From Pseudomonadota bacterium (lineage in GTDB: Bacteria; Pseudomonadota; Gammaproteobacteria; Xanthomonadales; Rhodanobacteraceae), in assembly GCA_021827205.1 (NCBI GenBank), contig JAKAWV010000001.1, positions 348,159 to 412,158 of the forward strand: 64,000 nucleotides of DNA. The letters are read 5' to 3'. The translations under genes were made by a program, and so were the position numbers. Positions 52,249 to 61,128 of the stretch are shown here, piece after piece; positions within the stretch are counted from its first letter, which is position 1; every line of letters starts with the position of its first letter. Under the pieces are notes generated by a model, which was given only the letters and a program-made list of their open reading frames with translations, was not told where the DNA came from and ran no database searches.

Positions 52249-52665
52249 ATGAAGTATGAAAATCAAGTTCGGCCGTCGTCGCGCACCATGCTGTGGGGCG
52301 GCCGCTTCATTAGCGGCGTAGTCATCCCGTTCTTCCTGTTAGATGGGGCGATGAAAATCGTCAAGCCCCAAGTCGTTGTTCAGGCCACTGTCGGCCTTGG
52401 TTACAACCAGAACGTGATTACCGGGCTCGGAATCACCCTGCTGGCCTGCACCGCGCTTTACGCGACTCCACGCACAACCGTCCTCGGCGCCATCCTGCTC
52501 ACCGGCTATCTGGGTGGGGCCGTGGCATCCAAAGTGCGCATCGATGCGCCACTTTTTGATATCTGCTTTGCGCTTGTCTTTGGTGTATTGGTCTGGTCTG
52601 GCCTCTGGCTCCGTGATCCGAAGTTGCGTGGCCTGCTTCCGCTCAAAAGCGCGGAACACGATTAA
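52249..52665 (+). CDS. DoxX-like small membrane protein
   Basis: 138 residues with four predicted TM segments (roughly 20-35, 55-75, 80-98 and 105-122). The KIVKPQVVVQATVGLGY segment between the first and second fits the DoxX/DoxX_2 family, whose founder is linked to quinone-dependent redox chemistry; many members appear in stress clusters of this kind. The start is ATG 52249. Its base composition is less GC-rich than its neighbours (many AAA, ATT, GTT codons), suggesting a separate origin. The SRPBCC gene follows 63 bp downstream on the same strand. No specific function assigned. Confidence 0.78.
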   Translation: MKYENQVRPSSRTMLWGGRFISGVVIPFFLLDGAMKIVKPQVVVQATVGLGYNQNVITGLGITLLACTALYATPRTTVLGAILLTGYLGGAVASKVRIDAPLFDICFALVFGVLVWSGLWLRDPKLRGLLPLKSAEHD

Positions 52666-52728
52666 CCGATGCATGGCATTGCTGTCAGGGGATTCGCCGT
52701 ATCCATGCCGCCATTTCGAGGACTTGTC

Positions 52729-53184
52729 ATGAGTGCCCACACCGTCCGCCTGCACCGCGTGCTGCGCGCCCCGCCCGAGCGCGTGTATCGCGCCTTTCTC
52801 GATGCCGACGCCCTGGCCAAGTGGCTGCCGCCGCATGGTTTCACCGGGCGAGTGCACGAGCTCGATGCCCGCGTCGGCGGCCATTACCGCATGTCGTTCA
52901 ACAGCTTCAGCACGGGCCAGAGCCATGCCTTCGGCGGCGAGTACCTTGAGCTGGTGCCCAACGCACGCATCCGCCACACGGACATCTTCGACGACCCGAA
53001 TCTGCCGGGCGTGATGGAAACCACCATCAGCCTGCGCGAAGTGTTTTGCGGCACCGAGTTGCAGGTGGTGCAGCAAGGCATCCCGCCGGCCATCCCGGTC
53101 GAAGCGTGCTACCTGGGCTGGCAGGAATCGCTGCAGCTGCTGGCGCAGCTGGTCGAGGCGGACATTCCCGCCGCTTCGAACTGA
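52729..53184 (+). CDS. SRPBCC/AHSA1-domain protein
   Basis: 151 residues of the START/Bet v1-like Activator of Hsp90 ATPase homologue 1 family. It has RVLRAPPERVYRAFLDADALAKWLPP near the start, VGGHYRMSF, GGEYLELVPNARIRHTDIF and an end with GWQESLQLLAQLVE. These proteins have a hydrophobic cavity for lipids or aromatics. The family is a common passenger of ECF42/DGPF clusters. ATG 52729 sits immediately at family sequence; the frame open to 52669 is rejected. It is followed by the DHFR-like gene 16 bp downstream, in operon. Confidence 0.87.
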   Translation: MSAHTVRLHRVLRAPPERVYRAFLDADALAKWLPPHGFTGRVHELDARVGGHYRMSFNSFSTGQSHAFGGEYLELVPNARIRHTDIFDDPNLPGVMETTISLREVFCGTELQVVQQGIPPAIPVEACYLGWQESLQLLAQLVEADIPAASN

Positions 53185-53200
53185 GCCGCGGGAGCCGGCC

Positions 53201-53860
53201 ATGGCGAAACTGCGCGTGCATAGCTTTGCGGTGTCCCTCGACGGCTTCGCCGCCGGGCCGGATCAGGATCTGCAGCACCCCTTGGGCGTGCGCGGGACGG
53301 AGCTGATGGAATGGTTCTTCCACACGCGCCTGTGGCGCGGCATGCATGAAGGCATGGACGGCGGCGAGACCGGCGTCGATCACCGCATGGCGGCACAGGG
53401 TTTCGACCACATCGGCGCCTGGATCCTCGGCCGAAACATGTTCGGTTCCGTGCGCGGGCCGTGGCCGGACGAATCCTGGCGCGGCTGGTGGGGCGAGGAG
53501 CCGCCGTACCACACGCCCGTGTTCGTGCTGACCCATCACCCGCGCGCATCGCTGCACATGGCCGGCGGCACGGTGTTCCACTTCGTCACCAGCGGCATCG
53601 ACGAGGCGCTGCAACGCGCCTTCGCTGCCGCCGACGACCGCGACGTGCGTCTGGGCGGCGGCGCGGCCACGGTGCGGCAATACCTGCAGGCGCGCCTGAT
53701 CGACGAGCTGCACCTGGCCGTCAGCCCGGTGCTGTTGGGACAGGGCGAGGCGCTGTTCGCCGGTCTCGACCTGCCGGCACTGGGCTACGCCTGCACCGAG
53801 GTCACCCCCGGCGAGCGCGCCACGCACGTGCTGCTGCAACGCGCCGCGCCCGCACACTGA
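53201..53860 (+). CDS. dihydrofolate-reductase-family (RibD C-terminal-like) protein, copy 1
   Basis: 219 residues. It begins KLRVHSFAVSLDGFAAGPDQ and has GAWILGRNMFGSVRGPW with the nucleotide-binding G near 70, then TPVFVLTHHPR, the GGTVFHFV strand, RDVRLGGGAATVRQYL near 145 and the LIDELHLAVSPVLLGQG end. This is the RibD_C-like group usually annotated as dihydrofolate reductase family, whose real substrates are unknown. It has the same layout as the gene at 56377, 3.2 kb away, and both share their order with a VOC/PhnB-type gene or remnant. The start has GGAG 11 nt upstream. Confidence 0.85.
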   Translation: MAKLRVHSFAVSLDGFAAGPDQDLQHPLGVRGTELMEWFFHTRLWRGMHEGMDGGETGVDHRMAAQGFDHIGAWILGRNMFGSVRGPWPDESWRGWWGEEPPYHTPVFVLTHHPRASLHMAGGTVFHFVTSGIDEALQRAFAAADDRDVRLGGGAATVRQYLQARLIDELHLAVSPVLLGQGEALFAGLDLPALGYACTEVTPGERATHVLLQRAAPAH

Positions 53861-53872
53861 AGGAGAACCCGC

Positions 53873-54358
53873 ATGAACCCCATCGCCCGCAACACCATCT
53901 GCCTCTGGTACGACAAGGACGCCGAAGACGCCGCGCGCTTCTACGCCGCGACCTTTCCCGATTCCTCGGTCGATGCGGTCCTCCGTGCGCCCGGTGACTA
54001 CCCCAACGGCAAGGCGAGCGACGTACTGACGGTGCAGTTCACCGTGCTGGGCATTCCCTGCCTGGGCTTGAACGGAGGGCCGGCGTTCCGGCACAGCGAG
54101 GCCTTCTCGTTCCAGGTCGCCACCGACACACAGGAGGAAACCGACCGCTACTGGAACGCCATCGTCAGCAACGGCGGCGAGGCCAGCGCCTGCGGCTGGT
54201 GCCGCGACCGCTGGGGCCTGTCCTGGCAGATCACCCCACGCGTGCTGATGGAAGCGATTGCCGACCCCGACCCAGCCACCGCCAAGCGCGCGTTCGAGGC
54301 GATGATGACGATGGGCAAGATCGATATCGCCGCCATCGAGGCGGCGCGCCGCGGCTGA
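53873..54358 (+). CDS. VOC/PhnB-type (3-demethylubiquinone methyltransferase-like) protein
   Basis: 161 residues. It has NTICLWYDKDAEDAARFYAA at the start, KASDVLTVQFTVLGIPCLGLNGG, and the SACGWCRDRWGLSWQITPR segment typical of the PhnB/3-demethylubiquinone-9 3-methyltransferase-like group. It ends AMMTMGKIDIAAIEAARRG. A second, nearly complete copy of that last stretch lies at 56280-56352, so the gene was once duplicated. An AAGGAG Shine-Dalgarno precedes ATG 53873. Part of the small-gene cluster controlled, probably, by the downstream ECF42 sigma factor. Confidence 0.87.
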   Translation: MNPIARNTICLWYDKDAEDAARFYAATFPDSSVDAVLRAPGDYPNGKASDVLTVQFTVLGIPCLGLNGGPAFRHSEAFSFQVATDTQEETDRYWNAIVSNGGEASACGWCRDRWGLSWQITPRVLMEAIADPDPATAKRAFEAMMTMGKIDIAAIEAARRG

Positions 54359-54438
54359 CTCGGCACCATCGCCGCTGCGCCCAACATAGAGTCAGATCGC
54401 AGGAAATACGTCCGGCGCGCAAGGAAAAGGAAGTGAGT

Positions 54439-54965
<527 letters not shown>

Positions 54966-54969
<4 letters not shown>

Positions 54970-55130
54970 TCTCGAGACTCTCGGAACAAGATTGCCGCTA
55001 TTACCTGATCGAGGTGCGCGACCTGCAAGAGGCCATCGAGATCGCGGCGAAGATCCCAGGCGCCATCCGTGGCTGCGTCGAACTGCGGGCTGTGGCGGAT
55101 GATGCACAAACCCGCGCGCTCGGATTCGAT
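54966..55130 (+). pseudogene. YCII/DGPF gene remnant, 5' half lost
   Basis: The frame at 54966 encodes DCRYYLIEVRDLQEAIEIA followed by KIPGAIRGCVELRAVADDA. That is the C-terminal half of a YCII/DGPF protein, in which YYLIEV is the strand that follows the DGPF.E.KE motif. The first half, including the DGPF motif, is missing and replaced by the end of the DHFR-like gene; after about 55130 family sequence stops, although the frame stays open to the next gene. No start codon is suitable. This makes a third, lost YCII copy in the cluster. Confidence 0.65.
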
Positions 55131-55217
55131 TGGTGTCGACACGGGGTGTACGCCGGAAGGCGACCTCGGCCCAGCCACTCACGTTCCGCCTGTTCGAATT
55201 GCTTCAGGAGCCGCGTA

Positions 55218-55637
55218 ATGGTCACTTCCAAATCAAGGTCAGTTACCAGAAGCACCACAGCAGATACGTCGGCGGCTGTGGATGACTTCATGGTCAGACT
55301 CGCGCATCCGCACAAGGATGCCATCCAGGCGTTGCGCCGAATCGTGCTCGGCATCGATTCCAGCATCATGGAAGGCGTGAAATGGAACGCGCCGAGCTTT
55401 CGCACCCATGAATATTTCGCCACAACACACCTGCGTGCAAAGAACGGCATTGGCCTCATTCTGCATCTTGGTGCGAAAGCACGTGGCAACCAGGCGATTC
55501 AGATCGACGATGCCGACCGGCTGCTTGCATGGCTTGCCGATGATCGGGCGATGGTGTCGTTTGTCGGAGTCGAGGACTTGCGCGCGAAAGCTCGGGCGCT
55601 GCAGGACGTTGTCCGTCAGTGGCTCAGGTTCGTCTGA
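55218..55637 (+). CDS. DUF1801 (YdhG-like) protein
   Basis: 139 residues of the DUF1801 fold. It begins MVTSKSRSVTRSTT, then DDFMVRLAHPHKDAIQALRRIV, IMEGVKWNAPSFRTHEYFAT near 55-75 and a LHLGAKARGN segment with the last helix LRAKARALQDVVRQWLRF. The function of DUF1801 proteins is unknown; they are recurring neighbours of YCII and ECF42 genes. ATG 55218 has AGGAG 8 nt upstream, which decides the start against the upstream open frame that comes from the YCII remnant. Confidence 0.83.
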   Translation: MVTSKSRSVTRSTTADTSAAVDDFMVRLAHPHKDAIQALRRIVLGIDSSIMEGVKWNAPSFRTHEYFATTHLRAKNGIGLILHLGAKARGNQAIQIDDADRLLAWLADDRAMVSFVGVEDLRAKARALQDVVRQWLRFV

Positions 55638-55842
55638 GGGCCGGTGCCGTTCATGCACTCGCGCGAGACCAGCATGGTTCTAGAGCTGTTTGCCGATCGA
55701 TGCGTCGCCGAAGTCGTCACATCGGCAGAGATGCAGCGGCACTCTGCCAACTTAGTGCAATCAGGCGCACTTTCCGCAGCGCAGGACTCGACGAATCCGG
55801 AGTGACCCGGATGCTGCAACTGCAACAACGCAAGGAGACCCC

Positions 55843-56202
55843 ATGCCCTACATCGATGGTTACGTGTTGCCGGTGCCGCTGGCCCGGCTTGCTGCCTACC
55901 GACGCCTGGCGCGCAAGGCGGGCAAGGTTTGGATTGAACATGGTGCGCTTGCAGTGAACGAGTGCGTGGCCGACGACGTCAAGTCCGGCAAGCTCACCTC
56001 GTTTCCGCAGAGCGTGAAACGGAAGCACGGCGAGACGGTGGTGTTGTCATGGATCGTCTATCGCTCGCGCAGGGACCGCGACCGTATCAACGCTCGGGTG
56101 ATGGCCGATCCGCGGCTGGCGGCCATGCATCATTCGAAAACCCTGCCATTCGATGCCAAACGCATGTTCTGGGGCGGCTTCAAGCCCATCATGCAGTTGT
56201 GA
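55843..56202 (+). CDS. DUF1428 protein
   Basis: 119 residues. It begins YIDGYVLPVPLARLAAYRRLA, has GALAVNECVADDV, and ends RMFWGGFKPIM, which are the hallmark pieces of DUF1428 (YbaA-like ferredoxin-fold dimers). No enzymatic residues are known. An AAGGAGA Shine-Dalgarno lies immediately before the ATG. Another common member of ECF42/DGPF clusters. Between this gene and the DUF1801 gene, 205 bp hold no convincing gene; after it come 174 bp with the duplicated VOC remnant. Confidence 0.85.
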   Translation: MPYIDGYVLPVPLARLAAYRRLARKAGKVWIEHGALAVNECVADDVKSGKLTSFPQSVKRKHGETVVLSWIVYRSRRDRDRINARVMADPRLAAMHHSKTLPFDAKRMFWGGFKPIMQL

Positions 56203-56279
56203 TGCGCGATGTGACCGCATCCAGTTGCCCAGCCTTGCCAGCGACCCATGCGCCAGCCTGACCGTCCCTGCGGCTGAGA

Positions 56280-56352
56280 CCGCGCATTCGAGGCGATGAT
56301 GAGCATGCGCAAGCTCGACATCGCCACCATCGAGGCGGCGCGCCACGGCTGA
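56280..56352 (+). pseudogene. VOC/PhnB gene 3' remnant
   Basis: These bases encode RAFEAMMSMRKLDIATIEAARHG and a stop, with about 85-90 percent base identity to the 3' end of the VOC gene at 54283-54358. Only the last 24 codons survive. As at 53201-54358, DHFR-like and VOC genes are neighbours, so a VOC plus DHFR-like unit was probably duplicated and then mostly deleted here. Confidence 0.75.
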
Positions 56353-56376
56353 TTCAAAACAACAGCGAGGAGCACG

Positions 56377-57006
56377 ATGAGCAAAGTCTTCGTCAACATC
56401 GGCCTCAGCCTCGATGGCTACATGGCGCCGGAAGGCATGACCATGGGCAAGCCCGAGCACATGAACTGGGGCGCCAAGTGGGGCGCGCTGATGGGCTGGC
56501 TCGTCAGGCAGCAGGCCTTCCGCGACAACCTCGGGTTCGGCCCGGGCGGCGAGACCGGCCCGGTCAATGACCTGGTGTGCAACACCATGGAACGCATCGG
56601 CGCCAACATCATGGGCAAGCGCATGTTCGACCAGGGCGAGGTCGCCTGGCCAGAAGACGCGCCGTTTCACACCCCGGTCTACGTCCTGACCCATACGAAA
56701 CGCGAACCCTGGGTGCGCCCCGGCGGGACGACGTTTCACTTCGTCAACGACGGGCCGGAGCGCGCCCTGGCGCTGGCCCGCGCATCCGCGGGCGGTCGCG
56801 ATGTTCGCATCGCGGGTGGCGCCGATGTGATCCAGCAGTACCTGAACCTGGGCGTGGTCGACGAACTGGAAATCGCCTTGGCACCCGTGTTGTTCGGTAG
56901 CGGACGGCGGCTGTTCGAGAACCTGCGCGAGCCCGCGCCGCGGTTTCGCATTGACAGGGTTCTGGATGATCCAGCCGCCACGCACTTGCGCTATGTGCGT
57001 GAGTAA
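56377..57006 (+). CDS. dihydrofolate-reductase-family (RibD C-terminal-like) protein, copy 3
   Basis: 209 residues: KVFVNIGLSLDGYMAPEGM start, ANIMGKRMFDQGEVAWPED, TPVYVLTHTKREPWVRPGGT, then the VRIAGGADVIQQYLNLG nucleotide-site segment near 148 and VVDELEIALAPVLFGSGR. Its length, domain order and motifs match the copy at 53201 rather than that at 54439. ATG 56377 is preceded by GCGAGGAG. It lies 25 bp past the VOC remnant, a repeat of the VOC/DHFR-like neighbourhood seen at 53-55 kb. Substrate unknown. Confidence 0.85.
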   Translation: MSKVFVNIGLSLDGYMAPEGMTMGKPEHMNWGAKWGALMGWLVRQQAFRDNLGFGPGGETGPVNDLVCNTMERIGANIMGKRMFDQGEVAWPEDAPFHTPVYVLTHTKREPWVRPGGTTFHFVNDGPERALALARASAGGRDVRIAGGADVIQQYLNLGVVDELEIALAPVLFGSGRRLFENLREPAPRFRIDRVLDDPAATHLRYVRE

Positions 57007-57059
57007 CAGCAGCCCGACCGCAGTGTTGTCCACCCCGCCCAGCCAACAGGAGCGCATCG

Positions 57060-57467
57060 ATGTCCCGAACGATTACTGTCAGTCTGCCCGTAGTCGACCT
57101 GAAAGCGTCGGTGGCTTTCTACACGGCCCTCGGGTTCGTCTGGAATCCGCAGTGCAGCGGCGACACGGCGGCGCACATGACGTGGAGCGAGTCGATCAGC
57201 GTCATGCTCTTGACCCACGCAACCTGGCGCACGCTGACCACGCGCCCGATTCCGCCGAACACATCGAGCGAGGTCGGACTCAATCTCTCGTGCGAATCAC
57301 GCGCGGAAGTCGATGCCATGAACCAGGCGGCCGCCGCACACGGCGGTGTGGCGGACATCAACCCCATCGAGGACTTCGACTTTATGTATGGCCGCGACTT
57401 CATCGACCCCGACGGCCATATCTGGGGTGCGAAGTGGATGGACATGTCCAGAATGTTGCCCAGCTAA
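57060..57467 (+). CDS. VOC-family (glyoxalase/bleomycin-resistance-like) protein
   Basis: 135 residues of the vicinal-oxygen-chelate fold: TITVSLPVVDLKASVAFYTALGF at the first repeat, HMTWSESISVMLLTHATW, and a second repeat with LNLSCESRAEVDAMNQAAAA and the MYGRDFIDPDGHIWGAKWMD end near residues 108-127. The final G.IWG..W pattern is typical of the lactoylglutathione-lyase-like group without proven activity. An AGGAGC Shine-Dalgarno precedes ATG 57060. It is the last small enzyme before the sigma factor gene, 147 bp upstream of it. Confidence 0.87.
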   Translation: MSRTITVSLPVVDLKASVAFYTALGFVWNPQCSGDTAAHMTWSESISVMLLTHATWRTLTTRPIPPNTSSEVGLNLSCESRAEVDAMNQAAAAHGGVADINPIEDFDFMYGRDFIDPDGHIWGAKWMDMSRMLPS

Positions 57468-57613
57468 ACCGATGACCGCGCGACGCGGCGCGTTTTTTCG
57501 CGAGGAATCCCGGAGTGCACGTCAGCTTGCGCCAGCTCGACTTCCGATTTTCCACAACTCAGCGATGCATCATGATCGATGCCGCCGTCATCCACCCCAT
57601 GCTCTGAACGACG

Positions 57614-58939
57614 ATGCCCCCGCCTGATCCCGCCGCCACAGCGGCCGAAGTCGCCGCCGACGCTACCGCGCGCACCATCGCCGCGATCTGGCGCATCGAG
57701 TCGGCGAAAGTCGTCGCGCATGTGGCGCGCATCACGCGCGACCTGGGGCTGGCCGAGGACTGCGCGCAGGACGCGCTGGTGGCGGCGCTCGAACACTGGC
57801 CCGAACTCGGCGTTCCCGAGCGTCCTGGCGCCTGGCTGATGACCGCCGCCAAGCGCCGCGCGCTCGACCATCTGCGCCACCAGAAGCTCGCCGCGCCACG
57901 CCACGAGGCGCTCGGCCACGAGACCGATCTGCAGCACGCCATCGCCGCGCGCGAGTTCAGCGAGATGGTCGACGCGCGGCTGGACGACGACATCGGCGAC
58001 GAGCTGCTGCGGCTGATGTTCACCGCCTGCCATCCGCTGCTGGCGCCCGAGACGCGCAGCGCGCTCACCCTGCGGGTGATGGGCGGCCTGTCCACCGCCG
58101 AAATCGCGCGGGCCTACCTCAAGCCCGAGGCCACCATCGCGCAGCGCATCGTGCGCGCCAAGCGCAGCCTGCTGGAGGCGCGCGTGCCCTTCGAGGTGCC
58201 GCGCGGCGCGGAACTGCAGGCGCGGCTGGCCTCGGTGCTGGAGGTGCTGTACCTGATGTTCAACGAGGGCTATGCCGCCAGCGCCGGGCCGGAGTGGACG
58301 CGCCCGGCGCTGTGCGCGGAAGCGCTGCGCCTGGGCCGCGTGCTGGCCACGCTGATGCCGCAGCAGGCCGAGGTGCTGGGCCTGCTGGCGCTGATGGAAA
58401 TCCAGGCCTCGCGCCTGGCCGCGCGGGTGGATGCGCAGGGCGAACCCATCCTGCTCGCCGCGCAGGACCGCAGCCGCTGGAACCCTCTGCTGATCCGCCG
58501 CGGTCTGGACGCATTGGCGCGCGCCGAGGCGCTGCCCGGCCCGCTCGGGCCTTACGCGCTGCAGGCCGCCATCGCCGCCTGCCACGCGTGCGCCGCCAGC
58601 GTGGATTCGACCGACTGGCCACGCATCGCCGCGCTGTACGACGCGCTACTGCAGGCCGCGCCGTCACCGGTGGTGGCGCTGAACCACGCCGTGGCGGTGG
58701 GCATGGCTTTCGGCCCTGCCGCGGGGCTGGAGCTGGTAGACGCCTTGCGGGACGAACCCGCGCTGGTGCAGTACCACCTGCTGCCGGCGGTACGCGGCGA
58801 CCTGCTGCTCAAGCTGGGCCGGTCCGACGCGGCGCGCGCCGAGTTCAGGCGTGCCGCGCAGCTGGCTGGCAACGCGCGTGAGCAGGCCTTGATGCAGGAA
58901 CGAGCGCTGCAGTCCAGCAACGACGCGCGCTTTCGATGA
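57614..58939 (+). CDS. ECF42-type RNA polymerase sigma factor with C-terminal extension
   Basis: 441 residues. Region 2 begins near 25 (IWRIESAKVVAHVARITRD and AEDCAQDALVAALEHW), and region 4 lies near 125-185 (RSALTLRVMGGLSTAEIARAY, then ATIAQRIVRAKRSL). After it comes a large helical extension of about 240 residues containing YLMFNEGYAAS and RPALCAEALRLGRVLA, the DUF6596/TPR-like domain that replaces an anti-sigma factor in the ECF42 group. ECF42 factors are known to sit next to YCII/DGPF genes and to use TGTCGA-type promoters, as found here at 50709 and 51240. No anti-sigma gene is visible. It is likely the regulator of the 50.7-57.5 kb cluster. Confidence 0.9.
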   Translation: MPPPDPAATAAEVAADATARTIAAIWRIESAKVVAHVARITRDLGLAEDCAQDALVAALEHWPELGVPERPGAWLMTAAKRRALDHLRHQKLAAPRHEALGHETDLQHAIAAREFSEMVDARLDDDIGDELLRLMFTACHPLLAPETRSALTLRVMGGLSTAEIARAYLKPEATIAQRIVRAKRSLLEARVPFEVPRGAELQARLASVLEVLYLMFNEGYAASAGPEWTRPALCAEALRLGRVLATLMPQQAEVLGLLALMEIQASRLAARVDAQGEPILLAAQDRSRWNPLLIRRGLDALARAEALPGPLGPYALQAAIAACHACAASVDSTDWPRIAALYDALLQAAPSPVVALNHAVAVGMAFGPAAGLELVDALRDEPALVQYHLLPAVRGDLLLKLGRSDAARAEFRRAAQLAGNAREQALMQERALQSSNDARFR

Positions 58940-59000
58940 GCGCGGCGTCGTTCCGGATTTTGATCGCGAAAGGCGGGCGGGTGGGAAGATCCTCGGTCGC

Positions 59001-60791
59001 TCAATAACCCGCGGCCAGCCCCGCCGGACGGCGACGGTCGTTGGCGCCTTCGATCGTGTGCGTCACCGGATTGACCAGGATGGCCTCGTCGGCGCCCCAG
59101 GCCGGCATGGTTTTGAACTTGTAGCCCATCTGCTCCAGAGCGGCCCGCGTCTGTGGCGTGAGATAACCCGGCTCGACGAACACCTCATCGGGATACCACT
59201 GCATGTGCACGCGCGGCGCGTCCACGGCCTGCTGCATGTTCATGCCGAAGTCGACCACGTTGAGGATGCTCTCCAGCGTGGTCGAGATGATGGTTGAACC
59301 GCCGGGGCTGCCGGTGACCATGAACACCTTGCCATGCTTCAACACGATGCTGGGCACCATCGAGGACAGCGGAATCTTGCCAGGCTGGATTTCGTTGATA
59401 TGGCCTTGCACCAGTCCGAACGAGTTGGGCACGCCCGGCTTGGAGGTGAAGTCGTCCATGGTGTTGTTGAGAAAAAACCCGGTGTCGCCGGCCATCATGC
59501 CGACGCCGAACAGATAGTTGATGCTGTAGGTCACGCTGACCGCGTTGCCCTTGGCATCGAGGATGGAAAACTGCGTGGTGTGCAGGCCCTCGGGTGCGCC
59601 GAGGCTGCCTTTCACCTCGGACGAAGGCGTGGCGTGGTCTGGCTGGATCTCGCTGCGGATGCGCGCGATGTTGGCCGTGGACAGCAGGCGCCCGATCGGG
59701 TTGTGCACGAAAGCCGGATCGCCCAGATAGGTATTGCGATCGGCAAACGCGTGGCGCTCGGCCTCGACCAGATAATGCGTGGTCTGCACCGAGCCGTAGC
59801 CCCACTTGGGCAGCGGATAACCAGCCAGCACGCGCAGAATCTCGCATACCGTCTCACCCGAGCTGGGCGGCGGCGGAGTGACGATGGTGTAGCCGTGGTA
59901 GCGGCACTCGAGAGGCTTGGTCCAGACCACGCGATAGTCGCGGAAATCCTTGAGGCTGAGGATGCCGCCGTGCTTGTCGCTGGCGGTGACGATGGCCCTG
60001 GCGATGGGACCGTCGTAGTAGGCCTTGCTGCCGCCCTTCTCGATCAACTCCAGCGTGTGCGCCAGCTCGGGCTGCTTGAGCACCTCGCCGGCTTTCCATG
60101 GCTGGCCGTGGTTGAGAAAGACCGCCGCGACGTTGGGGTGCTCGGCGAAGTCCTTGGTGCGCGTGTCGAGCACCTTGATGTCGCCGGGCTGCAGCACGAA
60201 GCCGTCACGTGCCAGCTTGATCGCCGGCGCCATGACCTGCTTCAGGCTCATGGTGCCGTACTTCTTCAGCGCGGCATTGAGGCCCATGACCGAGCCGGGC
60301 ACGCCCACGCCGAGCCAAGTCTTGGTGCTGCGTCCGGGTACCACGTTGCCCTGTGCGTCCTGGAACAGCGTCGGCGTGGCTTTCAGCGGCGCCCTCTCGC
60401 GGAAATCCAGGAACACGTTCTTGCCGTTGGCGAGGTGGATGGTCATGAAGCCACCGCCGCCGATATTGCCGCAGCATGGATTCACGACCGCCTGCGCATA
60501 GCCCACGGCCACGGCGGCGTCGATGGCGTTGCCGCCCTGCTTGAGGATGTTCAGCCCCACTTCGGTGGCGTAGTGCTGGTCGCTGACCACCATGGCGTGC
60601 CTGGCCAGCACCGGTTTGGCCGCCATCCACTCGGCACGCGAGATGCCGCCGGCGGTGATGTCCAGCGCGGCGCTGGACATCGACGCGCTGGATTGCGCAT
60701 GCGCGGGAGTCGCGGCGTCGTCTTGCGGCGCGGCGAATGCGGGCGGGGCGAGCAACAACCCGCTCAACAGCAGGGGGATCAGGATACGCAT
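59001..60791 (-). CDS. ggt: gamma-glutamyltransferase
   Basis: 596 residues with a signal peptide (LIPLLLSGLLLAPPAFA) cut near residue 20, so periplasmic. The precursor is self-cleaved into two subunits at the Thr of GLHTTQFSILD, near residue 402, which becomes the nucleophile. Also visible are MVVSDQHYATEVGLNILK in the large subunit and the GSPGGSTIIST glycine loop of the small one. It cleaves gamma-glutamyl bonds of glutathione. ATG 60791 has GAGGAG 6 nt upstream; the 70-codon upstream extension of the frame has no coding character. The 337 bp upstream up to hemL hold only a palindrome. Confidence 0.93.
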   Translation of the reverse strand: MRILIPLLLSGLLLAPPAFAAPQDDAATPAHAQSSASMSSAALDITAGGISRAEWMAAKPVLARHAMVVSDQHYATEVGLNILKQGGNAIDAAVAVGYAQAVVNPCCGNIGGGGFMTIHLANGKNVFLDFRERAPLKATPTLFQDAQGNVVPGRSTKTWLGVGVPGSVMGLNAALKKYGTMSLKQVMAPAIKLARDGFVLQPGDIKVLDTRTKDFAEHPNVAAVFLNHGQPWKAGEVLKQPELAHTLELIEKGGSKAYYDGPIARAIVTASDKHGGILSLKDFRDYRVVWTKPLECRYHGYTIVTPPPPSSGETVCEILRVLAGYPLPKWGYGSVQTTHYLVEAERHAFADRNTYLGDPAFVHNPIGRLLSTANIARIRSEIQPDHATPSSEVKGSLGAPEGLHTTQFSILDAKGNAVSVTYSINYLFGVGMMAGDTGFFLNNTMDDFTSKPGVPNSFGLVQGHINEIQPGKIPLSSMVPSIVLKHGKVFMVTGSPGGSTIISTTLESILNVVDFGMNMQQAVDAPRVHMQWYPDEVFVEPGYLTPQTRAALEQMGYKFKTMPAWGADEAILVNPVTHTIEGANDRRRPAGLAAGY

Positions 60792-60846
60792 CGGGTTTCT
60801 CCTCGACCAAACGTATGCAGCGGCATGGATACAGCAGTGCTCGATA

Positions 60847-60866
60847 GCGGAATCAAATGATTCCGC
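60847..60866. promoter_or_regulatory. 20-bp palindrome upstream of ggt
   Basis: GCGGAATCA and its exact reverse complement TGATTCCGC flank AA, 56-75 bp upstream of the ggt start. It could be an operator for a dimeric regulator of ggt, or a short hairpin. The rest of 60792-61128 shows no gene or RNA structure that I can support. Confidence 0.45.
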
Positions 60867-61128
60867 GATTCGAGTCAAGATACAGGATGCCCGCGATTTT
60901 GATGCGTCGCGATCACGGCCGCAGCAGGATATTCGCCGGCCACAGTCCATGTCCGAGCGCAAGGGCGGATCGTGCGGCACCGCGCGGGTGCAGCCGATCA
61001 ATTCCGCGCCGACGCGGTTGACGAAAAACTCTGGGATAGCGCGGCAGGTTCAAGGCTATCTATTTTGGCATCAGCGGCATCGCGCAGCGGCGTAATACGC
61101 AGTGCCCCATTGCCGTGCGCCGTGCCAC

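Noticed and set aside
55653..55805. Possible 50-residue gene between DUF1801 and DUF1428
   Set aside because: Open frame but no ribosome-binding site or family resemblance; chance is a sufficient explanation.
60792..61128. tRNA or small RNA gene in the ggt-hemL gap
   Set aside because: No cloverleaf arms or clear terminator; only the short palindrome at 60847-60866 stands out.
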